Assembly: GCA_024226515.1 (NCBI GenBank)
Contig: JAAELQ010000146.1
Span: forward strand, 1 to 64,000
Length of the DNA: 64,000 nt
Direction: 5' to 3'
Source: a bacterium
Lineage (GTDB): Bacteria; Acidobacteriota; Polarisedimenticolia; Polarisedimenticolales; Polarisedimenticolaceae
Shown here: piece by piece, positions 28,401 to 36,800 of the stretch
Position numbering within the stretch: position 1 is the first letter of the stretch
How the letters are laid out: each line of letters starts with the position of its first letter
Program-made: the position numbers and the translations under genes
The notes under the pieces: generated by a model
Databases searched by the model: none
Told to the model about the DNA's origin: nothing
What the model saw: only the letters and a program-made list of their open reading frames with translations

Positions 28401-29523
28401 AGGCGTCGCCGACACTGTCTCCGTCCGTGTCGATCTGGTCGGCGTTGGCGTCGTCGGGGCAGTTGTCGACCTGCGTGCACACGTCGTCCAGATCGGGGTC
28501 CGGTCCGTTGGGGCAGCCCTCCTTGACGATGCTGAACGTGTCGCGCACGACCCCGCCGTCGTTGAGGAACGTCGCGTTCAGTCGCTTGCCGTCGATGTCC
28601 AGGATCAGCGAGCCGAGCTCTTCCAGCGCAAGGAAGTGCGCCGGATACTGCGGCGTGTTCATCGCCGTCACCTGGCCGGCGCTTCCGGCGACGGTGTGGA
28701 CGATCCCCGAGTGGGGGTGCGGCTCGGGATCCCATTCGGGCTTGTGATAAACGCCGTCGCCGTTCTCGCGTCCGTCGCCCCCGTCGACCTTCATGCTCTC
28801 GTCCCACGTGGTCGAATCGAAGTAGTGGCCCTCGATCAGGTACGAGCGCTCGTAGCTGTGGCTGTGGCCGGTGAGCGTCAGGTCCACGCCGTAGTCGTCG
28901 AGAATCGGCACGACGTACTCGCGCATCTGCGCCAGCCGCGGCTCGACGTCCGACTGGTGGCCGCCGTTGCTGTAGGGCGGGTGGTGCCAGAAGGCGACGA
29001 TCCAGTCCTTGTCCGTCGCCGCCAGATCCGCGTCGAGCCACAGCAGCATCGCCGATCCCGGCGTGCGCGGCGTCTCGTGGGACTCGAGTACCACGAAGTG
29101 GATGTTGCCGTAGTCGAACGAATAGTAGGCCTCGGTGCCGGAGTTCTCGCCGCCGGCCTGGCTCTCGTCGGGCAGCGTGAAGATGTCGAAGTACGGCCCC
29201 CACTCGTTGGCCGCATCGGCGGTGAACGCGTCGTGGTTGCCGATGGTCGGCCAGAGCACCGACTTGCGCAACATGTCGGGGAAGATGTCGAACAACTTGT
29301 GCTGGTACTCGTCGTCGGTGCCGAAGCTGTAGGCGTTGTCGCCGAGCATCAACCACAGGTCGGTGTGCGTCGTGCCGGTGTGTGTGTAGTACGCGTCGCG
29401 CACCGCCTGCGCATTCGCGTTGCCCGTACCCGAGTCGCCGAGGACCCAGATGCGGGTCGGCTTGGCCGTGCCGGGTGTCGGAGAGGTCAGGAAGAAGTGG
29501 TCGGCATCGTCACCTGCGAGCAC
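22405..29523 (-). CDS. Main part of a frameshifted giant metallophosphatase with TSP3 repeats
   Basis: Most of a huge exported protein (2372 residues shown; the frame is open upstream to about 29655). It starts in a purple-acid-phosphatase-like calcineurin domain with all metal motifs: VLGDSG, LGDNAY, GNHD, FWHHPP and GHSHSYERS. Next come dozens of thrombospondin type-3 repeats of the form DxDxDGxxDxxDxC, which bind calcium. Two jelly-roll-like modules (near 23300-23850 and the C-terminus) and a fibronectin-like module near 25100-25300 interrupt them. The reading frame lacks its own signal peptide and start; these lie in the fragment at 29651-30394, one base out of frame. If the frameshift is real, the protein is not made whole; if it is a sequencing error, this is one 2.6-kilo-residue surface protein. 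Confidence 0.88.
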   Translation of the reverse strand: MLAGDDADHFFLTSPTPGTAKPTRIWVLGDSGTGNANAQAVRDAYYTHTGTTHTDLWLMLGDNAYSFGTDDEYQHKLFDIFPDMLRKSVLWPTIGNHDAFTADAANEWGPYFDIFTLPDESQAGGENSGTEAYYSFDYGNIHFVVLESHETPRTPGSAMLLWLDADLAATDKDWIVAFWHHPPYSNGGHQSDVEPRLAQMREYVVPILDDYGVDLTLTGHSHSYERSYLIEGHYFDSTTWDESMKVDGGDGRENGDGVYHKPEWDPEPHPHSGIVHTVAGSAGQVTAMNTPQYPAHFLALEELGSLILDIDGKRLNATFLNDGGVVRDTFSIVKEGCPNGPDPDLDDVCTQVDNCPDDANADQIDTDGDSVGDACDNCADDANAGQADADADGIGDACDTCPDDPDDDLDADGVCGDVDNCPSDANAGQEDADLDGSGDACDTCTDTDGDGLGNPGFGANTCPDDNCPATSNPGQENADADALGDACDTCPFDPNNDEDMDTICGDVDNCPAVANTSQANLDGDLLGNACDTCTDTDGDGFGNPGFPVNTCPDDNCPDLANAAQKDDDDDGVGNVCDPCVADPLNDPDADGICGSSDNCPDDFNPAQADGDSDGIGDACDACPGDAANDPDGDGVCAIDDNCPTTPNAGQEDFDDDRLGDVCDDCTDSDGDGAGDPGFLGNLCPVDNCPGDPNPGQKDADGDGLGDECDDCTDSDGDGAGDPDFFTNTCPTDNCPAISNPQQVDTDGDLVGDACDPCPADDPDDTDGDGVCESVDTCPGFDDNADADADGVPDGCDPCPADNPDDTDGDGVCESVDICPGFDDTLDGDGDGVPNGCDACLGFDDGLDADGDGVPDGCDPCPADDPDDSDLDGVCDSADVCPGFDDTADADGDGAPDGCDPCPADSPDDSDLDGVCDSTDVCPGFDDTADDDGDGVPDGCDECPGFDDNTDADGDGAADGCDPCPTDNPDDTDADGVCDSADVCPGFDDAADADGDGVPDGCDICPGGDDAVDGDGDSVPDACDPCPADNPDDTDADGVCDSTDVCPGFDDSADADGDGVPDGCDICPGGDDAVDGDGDGVPDACDPCPTDNPDDTDADGVCDSADVCPGSDDGADADGDGVPNGCDICPGGDDGLDGDGDGVPDACDPCPTDNPDDTDADGVCDSADVCPGFDDSVDADGDGAPDGCDPCPADSPDDTDSDGVCDSADVCPGFDDSADADGVPDGCDPCPSDNPDDSDGDTVCDSSDVCPGSDDLADGDGDGVPDGCDDCPGFDDNADADADGAADGCDPCPTDNPDDTDADGVCDSADVCPGFDDNADGDGDDVPDGCDACPQDPTNDMDGDGVCGLDDNCPAAANSDQADLDGDGTGDLCDDDVDGDGIPDLSDCAPLTLGVASIPGPMGPTLRMDKTNGSTLDWIGIEQGHVYNVYWMLGDPGTPPQTGSFTCLQAGLVQTEMSEPETPLPGQVRYYFVTAANVCGEGAAYENARAGWASCALSPKDTDNDGVFDAEDNCPLAMNSFQADYDTDFHGDVCDNCPTQPNGDQTDTNDDGVGDACSCVDTDGDDTCDADDSDDDNDGVDDVADPAPLDPKSCGDADGDTCDDCTFGIDAFGPLPDNFPLNDGPDTDGDGQCNAGDEDDDGDGVPDVEDEAPLDPNACRDADDDLCDDCSSGSDDPANDGNDLDGDGLCDIGDSDIDGDGVDNLEDDVVLDPFACRDEDNDLCDDCSSGTDAPANDGPDLDQDGLCDAGDPDDDNDGVPDTTDPAPLDPTICGDVDGDTCDDCSVPVDGIGTLPDTDPADDGPDFDEDGLCDAGDPDDDDDGVPDGSDNCPFKANPQQADLDADGVGDACDPDIDGDSVGNGADTDPLDPTRCQDGDGDTCDDCSGAGGVTSTADFESGTQGFIYVDDTFRGTHEPDYALGLYNPAEGHPGAALQVVLGGQNAVPVLGMSGGWVRVFQLPQPTNVVISFDYKLTQSATYDPDEISQVLLVVDGLLYGEGISEYVAQIVGDGPSGGPQTTGWQSFQIDLGAMSAETHAMVVGGYNNKKDSQLELTEVLIDNVSLTFGNGQALGPDPLNDGPDFDGDGLCDAGDPDDDNDGVSDAQDSNPLFPLECQDSDADGCDDCSGGFVDPSDDGADADSDGICDLTDNCQDVFNPGQEDSDGDGLGDVCDCDVIDDFDIAGEDPPGWTEFRGEWTVDAGEMQTDANIDRSLAVYSAGDTCSPEQWASVQFGQIGKNNGIALRHEVSNPSANRYVVSHDSDSNAMVWSTCAGTAVNCSEIDASPEDSFSLQAGDYISVKVTGSSGGTVVEVWAWPGPPPENPAAWGAPDWSSTANPGTGNNANNGTYVGLYVQESNGNNGARFDRFAAGSL
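26095..26652. repeat. Three tandem 186-bp higher-order repeats in the TSP3 region
   Basis: The block beginning GGGCACGC recurs at 26095, 26281 and 26467, an exact 186-bp (62-codon) period, with long near-identical stretches between copies. Each unit spans several TSP3 motifs. This points to recent segmental duplication on top of older, diverged TSP3 units across about 23000-28500. Confidence 0.85.
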
Positions 29524-29650
29524 GGTGCTGCCGTCGCCGATCGAGTAGAAGTACCGGGTGTCCGCGCCGAGGCCGGTCAGCTCGACGACATGCTCCGTGG
29601 TCTCCGTCGCGTCGAATACGCTCGTGCCCAGGCTCCCCTGAACCGTCCCG

Positions 29651-30394
29651 TTAACTCACCTCGCTCGGCGTGGGGATGCTCGTGCGCCAGCGTAACGTGA
29701 CCGTCGTGTCCGTTCCCTGCTGCAGATACGGACCGCGAACGAGCGACAGCGCGCGATCGGCGACCAGCAGCGGTACGAGGATCAGGTCATCGTCCTGGGC
29801 GGCGTTCCACACCCCGACGGCCAGGACGTTGTCCCCCGTGACCAGCGCGTTGAGGCCGGCGGTCGGGACCTCCACGATCTCGTAGACCGGGAAGTCGCCG
29901 TTGCTCGACTCGTGTTCGGTCGGCACCGAGTTCCAGTCCGGGGATCCGGCGGGCATCGAGGTCGAGCGGTAGATCTCGACGCCGTTCAACCATGCCACGC
30001 AGCCGTCGTCGTAGTCACAGCCGAAGTGCAGCCCCTGCACGGCTCCGGCGTCGGTCACGTTGAAGTGCGTGCGGGTGTAGACCGACTTGCTGTTGACCGA
30101 CACGACCGTCCGCAGCAGATCCTCCGCCGGCAACGGGACGGACTCGTACCCCACGCCGAAGGTCCCCGTGGCCCACGTGACGTCGTCGAAGCCGGCGGTC
30201 GTCCAGGTCGTGCCCAGTCCGGGGTCGGTGGTGTTGATGCGGTACTGCGTCGAGGAGTCCATCTCGACGTAGACCGTCTCGGCCGCCGCGCCCGCCGCAA
30301 CGAAGATCCCGAGCCACAGAGTCAGGAGCATCGCTCGAGCGACGCTCGACGAGCGATATTCTGCCGCGCTGCGGCCCCCGCCAGACCACCTCAT
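29651..30394 (-). CDS. N-terminal part of the frameshifted metallophosphatase
   Basis: A 247-residue open frame holding the signal peptide (hydrophobic core MLLTLWLGIFVAAGAAA), a jelly-roll, galactose-binding-like domain (about 40-215, with FDDVTWATGTFGVGYES) and the first strands of a purple-acid-phosphatase fibronectin domain (RGPYLQQGTDTTVTLRWRTS). It stops at TAA in GAGGTGAGTTAACGGG. Removing one A restores SEVSYGTVQGSLGTSVF in the frame of the downstream metallophosphatase, exactly the expected family sequence, so the two frames are one broken gene. The start is ATG 30394, with a G-rich purine tract upstream. Confidence 0.85.
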   Translation of the reverse strand: MRWSGGGRSAAEYRSSSVARAMLLTLWLGIFVAAGAAAETVYVEMDSSTQYRINTTDPGLGTTWTTAGFDDVTWATGTFGVGYESVPLPAEDLLRTVVSVNSKSVYTRTHFNVTDAGAVQGLHFGCDYDDGCVAWLNGVEIYRSTSMPAGSPDWNSVPTEHESSNGDFPVYEIVEVPTAGLNALVTGDNVLAVGVWNAAQDDDLILVPLLVADRALSLVRGPYLQQGTDTTVTLRWRTSIPTPSEVS

Positions 30395-30880
30395 GAACTA
30401 CCCCCCAAAGCCCCGATCTCGCAGTACTTGGGCGTCCAGATCGCAAATTCTTCTAATTTGGCGCCCGGGGCATCTTTCATTTACGGGGAACGTCGGGGGC
30501 GAGCCACCCTTTTCGGATCTCGAGCCCCTAGTTCCCGGATGTGGGCCGCGGGTAAGGCGAATCCAACGTGGTGCGGAGCATGTTGCTGCCCCCCGCCCAA
30601 TCCTGTGCGCGCCGGTGACTTGGTGCGGGTCTTTGCTGACTGCGGTGGCCCGGCCGCTCGAACGCGGAGCAAGTCGGTTACCGAGAACGACCTCGCCAAC
30701 GGACCACTCGAGTCTCGATCCATTGTGGACGGGAAAACGCGATCGACTCTTCTTGACACTCCCCTCAGATCACCAGTAGTCCTGACTGTCGAGGAACTCT
30801 CGTTCCTCGTCGAGCGGTTTTGCCGTCCGGCGGTCGAGAGCGCAATGACCGGCCTCTCCCCGGACGGGAGGGAGACGGTC
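30395..30880. other. 486-nt divergent intergenic region
   Basis: Separates the metallophosphatase and protease genes and should hold both promoters. TTGACA at 30753-30758 is a perfect -35 for the protease, but the -10 at 17-18 nt (GTAGTC/TAGTCC) is poor. A perfect 8-bp hairpin with a TCTC loop, CGAGGAAC/GTTCCTCG (30790-30809), would lie in the protease leader. Near the other gene, CAAATT/AATTTG (30444-30460) is nested inside GGGCG/CGCCC, forming a structured AT-rich island. I see no gene in it. Confidence 0.5.
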
Positions 30881-33800
30881 ATGCGGCACAGACGAAGCTC
30901 GCTTCTCCACGCGGCCACGATCGGCCTGATGTTCCTGGGAACCACCGGCGGCACCGACGCCTCCCCGGCGCGGGAGATCGACTACGGTCGTCCCGGATCG
31001 GGGCGAGCGCCGACGTACGAACGGGCGAGCTACGAGTGGCCCTACGCGAGCGGCCCGTTCTACGGTCGTGTGGACCACTCCCGACGCCGGGATGCGGGCG
31101 TGCTGCACACCGCGGTCGGCTCATTCGAGCCGGGCCGCGGTCGGCTGGCCCTGCCCGCGGAACTGCGTACACCGAACCGGCTCGACCGTGTGGATTACCA
31201 GTACTTCGTGATCCAGTTCGCCCCCGACGTAGTCGACGGTGATTCTCTGACCTCGCTGCGCTCGACGATCGAGTCTCTCGGTGGTGCCGTGGTGCGGCGC
31301 GCCCCGGTCAGCGCCTGGATCGCCCGACTCACGGCTCCGGCGTTCGAGGCCTTGCGCGGAGCGCCGGGATTGATGGCGATCGAGCCCTATCACGCGGCAT
31401 TCAAGATCGATCCGAGCATCGGTCGGACGCCTCTTCCCGATCCGGTGAAGGCGCTCTCGGCGCAATACACCCTCGACATCCGCTTGTTCGACGGCGAGGC
31501 CCCGGACCTCGTCGCGAAGGAGATCGCGGCGCTCGGGGCGAATGTCCTGCAGGTGAGGCGGGACACGATCCGCGCCGAGGTGCACCGTTCACGCCTGGGC
31601 GACCTCGCCGCTCTGCAGCCGGTGTTCATGATCTTCGAGCATCTCCCGGCGTATCTGGAGAGCGAGGAGACGACGACGACGATCCAGACCGGCCGCTGGA
31701 ACCAGGGCGTGACGCCGTTCCACGACGCCGGGATCGACGGCGGCGGCGCGGACGCCGGCAAAACCTGCATCGCGACCGGCCAGGCGTGCGCCGACAACGA
31801 CGATTGCGGCTCTGCGCCGGATGCCTGCGTCGGACAGGTGCTGATGGTTCTGGACAGCGGAATCCAGCTCGACGCCGCGGATCTTTCCGACAGCAGCGTC
31901 GCTCCGGGGAGCCCCGGACCCGAGCACCGCAAGGTGCTGTACTACGGCACCACCGAGGCCTTCGGCGGCGACGGCGACCTGCTGGGCTGTGACGGAATCC
32001 AGCAGCATACCCACGGTCACGTCGTCGCCGCGACCGCCCTGGGCAACGCGACCCGAGTCGATGCGAGCTATGGCCCGCCGTCCTCGGCGACGGACGCCTT
32101 CGGCCGGGCCTGGTCGCTCGACGGCGTGGCGCCCGGGGCCCGGCTGGTGGCCCTCGACGCGGCGCTGACCGGGGCCACCGGTTGCCCGCTGTGGGTCAGC
32201 GACGTGGGAGACCTGTTCTCCAGTCCGGGCGTGGGCTCCCTGCCGTTCGCCCACGACACTCACGGCGCCCGCACGGTCAACTTCTCGTGGGGCAGCGGCG
32301 ACACCTACGACAACAACGCCATCGACGTCGACGACTTCCTCGATTCCTACCGGCAGGCGATGGTGTTCAAGTCCGCCGGCAACTCCCGTTCGAGCTACCG
32401 ACCGGCCCCGATCACGGAGGCGGGGAGCGGGGAGAACGGCTCCGCTGGGGATCCGTGCGCCATCACCGCGCCGGGAACCGCGAAGGATCTCGTCGTCGTC
32501 GGCGCCAGCCGCAACGCCAGCGACCCGAACCCGGGGCCCGAGACCCGGGCGTTCTTCACCTGCGTCGGGCCGGTTCCGGGGAACCGGATCGCGCCACTGC
32601 TGATGGCTCCCGGGGACGACTCGACCGGCACACTCGGCCTTCCCGCCGAGTTCGTCTGCCAGTCCCGGGACAACGACCAGGTCGGCGCCACGCTCTGCGA
32701 CGTCACGACCGAGCACGGCGGCACGAGCTACGCAGCCCCGGCAGCGGCGGGCGCGGCGATGTTGTTCCGTGACTACCTGGCCCAGGGCTTCTACCCTGAC
32801 GCGACGGCGGACAACCCGGGCAACGACGGGCAGCGGATCCTCGATGTCTCCGGCGCGCTGGTCAAGGCGGCGCTCGTCGCCTCGGCGGAGTTCATGGGAC
32901 TCGGCTTCGACGGCGTGGAGCAGGGCGACGGACTGGCCACTGGGTACCGCTTCAACAACGAGCAGGGCTATGGCCGGATCCAGCTCGACAACCTGCTTCC
33001 GCTGCAGGGCTGGTCGCCGAGCCCCAGCGGCCTGATCCTGTTCGACGGCGGTCAAGCCGAGGGCGCGTACGACCTCGGTCTGCCCGCCATGGTCGACACC
33101 GTGGGCGGCGGAACCTGGGAAGCGACGTTCCCGGTCTGCGGTGATGCCGAGGAACTGCGCGTCGCCCTGGCCTGGGTCGAGCCGGCCGACCCCAGCGGCG
33201 TTCTGATCAACGACCTCGATCTGCGGTTGATCGCTCCCTCGGGGACGACCTACCTCGGCAACTACTTCACCGACGACAACGACCGCAGCGGGTCACTCGA
33301 CCCGGGCGAGGACTGCCCCGGATTCTCCGGCGCGACGGGCATGCTCGATCAGGGGCCGTGGAGCCTACCGGTCTGTCCCGACTCGCTCCCGGACGTGGAC
33401 AATCCCATCGAGGCGATCTTTCTCTCGCCGGACCCGCTGGGGGACGGCAGCGTCAACCCGATCGAGATCGGTGAGTGGAGAATCTCGATCGAAGCCGTGG
33501 CCGGCGGCGCCGGCGGCAGGCTCGATCAGACCTACGCCGTGGTCGTCACAGGTGGCGTCTGTCCGGGCAGCACGGCGAGCCTCGACGCTCCGACCTACAC
33601 GTGCAGCGACGAGGTCGAGATCGTGGTTCGCGAAACGGACGAGACGGAAGAGGACGACGCCTCTCTGCTGACGCCGGGTGAGATCTCGGAGCGCGCGCGG
33701 GTCGAGGTCGTGGCGCACGACGTGTGTGACGACGGGACCACGGTGTGTCTCTCGGACGCCCCCTGCCAGGGCATCGGCGGCGGCCAGTGCAACACCGACC

Positions 33801-36800
33801 TCGTGGTTGACAGCGAGAGCGCTCTGATCTTCGATCAGCATTCCGTCGAGCTGGTGTTCTCCAGCATCGTGGCCCTCGGCTCTGCAACGGCGCGTGACCC
33901 CGACAACGGCCTGCTCGACGTTCGCGACGGCGACACGATCCGCCTGGTCTACGCCGACGAGACCTTCGGCAGCCCCGACCCGGACAAGGAACGGGTCAGC
34001 CTGGCCCGTGTGGACTGTGGCGTGCGCCTCGCCGCGGGCCAGATCACGTTCCCGCAGTACGGTCGCGACACGCCCTACCTCGTCGAGGGCGGCTGCGAGC
34101 GCAACCTGCGCGGGCAGTTCGAGCTCGGCTATCCCGACCGCTACCTCGACGCCGGGGAGGCGCTGGTCTACCGCTTCGCCTTCGCCTCGCTCGAGGACCG
34201 CGAGCTGGCCAACGTCGAGGCCGCCCTGCGCTGCGTGCTCGTCGACGCCGACAGCCCCGAGGGTTGCGCGGATCCATCGGGCTGCGCCGATCCGTTCCGC
34301 GACAACAACCCGGGTTGCGACGGTCTGCTGACGATCCTCGACTCTCCGCGGCAGGTACGCCTGCTGCCCGCGGGAGCGGCGCTGTCGGTCAACTTCAGCC
34401 TGCTGATGGCCGAGGTGATCGCGGGCACGCCGGAGATCGAGATGGTGCTCGAGGTCAGCGCTCCGACGGCGGGTCTGAGCGGACGCTCCGTGGCCGTGCA
34501 GCGCCACCGGCTGGACGTCGACGAGGTGTCGCTGTTCTACTCCACGGACTACCCCGGCGGCGGCTCGCAGTTCCGCGACGTCAACAACGACGAGCGGCTC
34601 GAGAACCCGACGACCCACCTCGTCGACGACAGACTGGATTACGTGTTCGAGACCCGGACCTGGTCGGACCTGACCTCCGGCCTGGATGAGGCGGGGTTCC
34701 CGGTGCCGGTGAACACCGATCTCCGTTCGCCGTGGAACTTCGACGGCAGCGACGGTGGCTTCACCTCCGGGCTGAGCAGCCTGACCACCGAGGAATTCGT
34801 CGTCGAGACCATCGCCCAGTGGGGAGAGGACAAGAACTTCAACAACCTCCTCGACGGCCGGTGCGAGACCGACCCCGCCGTTGCCTGCTACCGCTTCCCG
34901 CTCGACAACCGCTGTCCCGTCGCGAACCGGACCTGCGAACCCCTCGAGGATCGCGATCCGGAGAACACGTTCCTCGACCAGAACTGGTCGGTCTACGGGG
35001 GCTGCGGCTGGCAGACCAGGGCCCCGTTCACCTGCACCGGAGACGACGGGCGAAGCTGCACCGCGGACGAGGACTGCTACGGCCGGTGCACCGTGACCTC
35101 GGACCCGTTCGTTTCCACCTTCACGCCGTGCGACGGCCCCTCCGACTGCCCGGACGCCGGGCAATGCTCCCCGTCAAGCGGCAACCCCCTGGCGCCGTGC
35201 GAGGGCGACCTCGACTGCATGGGGGGCTTCTGCCAGCCGGTCCCCCAGAGCTGCGCGCAGGACGCCGGAAGCTGCGACTTCGGCTCCACGCAGGCCACCG
35301 GAGGCGTCTGGCACACCGGGACCATCGGAGAGACCGACCGGCCGACCTGCCTCGGCGTCGATTCCGCGGATCCGCAATGCGAGATGTTCGAGGTGCTCAC
35401 GGGTAGCTCGGGCGCGGCGCAGTGGGTCGAGCTGCTGCGCACCCCGGTGATCGAGAAGGTCAATCGCGAGCTGGACGCCTCGGGCCGGCCGAAGTACGAG
35501 GTGCAGATCCTCGACTGGGCCTGGAATCAATCGATCGATCTACCCGACGAACACGTGGCCGTCTCGTGGACCTTCGACACCGACACTGCGCGGGACGCCC
35601 CGGTCAATCTGGACGACACCTTCCTCGCCATGCTCCCCGGCCCGTACAGCCCGGTCGACGGCACGGGCGTGCCGGGCGTGACCCGCGGCTGGTCGCTGTT
35701 CGCCCCGGCGGACCCCGCGACCTACCTGAGCAAGAACGGCACCGTGGGCAACGATCGTCAGGGCAAGAACGCCTGCTACTTCGAGGAGTCCCTCTCGCCG
35801 GCCGCGCTGGCCGTGGGCCAGGCCTCGATCGGCCTCGCCGGTCCGCCCGACGACGACCTGAACAACGGCTACTGCGTGGTGCAGCCTTCCACCCCGTGCC
35901 AGGTCGACGCCGATTGTCCCTCGGGAACCTGCCTGTTCGACGACGGCAACGTGGACGAGTACGTCACGCCGAGCGGCCCGCTGCGCAACATGGACCTCTC
36001 GGCTCTCGACGGGCCCGACATGCGCTTCAACACGCTGGAGGATCTGTACGGCGACACCGGCGACACCTTCCAGGGCGCCTTCGGGATCCTCAACTTCGAG
36101 CCCGAGGACCTCTCGGAGAATGCCGAGGCGGGCTACGGTCTGGCCATCGACGACGTCGTCGTGGAGTGGCGTGAGTTCCGGCTGGGCGACGATGCGGTGT
36201 CGTGCGGCACCGTCTGTTCCGGCGACGGCCTCACACCCTGCGACGGCGACGAGGATTGCAGCGGGAACGGGTTCTGCGGCGGCGGGAGCTGCGCCCTGGT
36301 CGAACTGGAGACGAGCAACTTCTACGACGGCGCCGCCCGGCTCGAGATCACCGTGCTCGAGCAGCACCCCTCGCCCAACGATTGCGACCACGACGGTAGC
36401 CGAGAAGGGACGGGCTCGTGCTCGGTCGGCGAGAACACCTGCTCGACCAACCAGGACTGCGTTCTCGGAGAGTTCGACACGTGCACCGGCGCCGACGACT
36501 TCGACTGCGACGACGACGGCACGCCCGACGTGCTCGTGCTGGCCACCTCCGACGTCGAGCCCGCGGGTGAGTGGGTCGTACTCGACCGGAGCGGGCAGTC
36601 CGGTGGCGTGCACTACACCGGCGGCCTGGACCTCTCCGCCGCTCACGACACGCCCGGAACGCTGTTCGTGCAGGAGCGCGGCACCGACCTGCCGACGGTG
36701 ACGATCGTCTACGAAGACGTCGACGACGGAACCGGGCGCCCGTGCCGGAACCACGTCGACCCGCTGTTCCACGGCCGGGTCGAGGTGGCGACCGACCTGT

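Noticed and set aside
25244..29700. Very long plus-strand open frames (over 1100 and 1400 codons) opposite the TSP3 gene
   Set aside because: They are Pro/Ser- or Val/Arg-rich low-complexity shadows of the Asp-rich repeats on the minus strand. They have no ribosome site or domains, and the minus-strand frame carries recognisable metallophosphatase and TSP3 motifs.
29912..30880. Upstream extension of the protease frame to 29912
   Set aside because: It is antisense to the metallophosphatase N-terminus. ATG 30881 has a strong ribosome site and begins a signal peptide.
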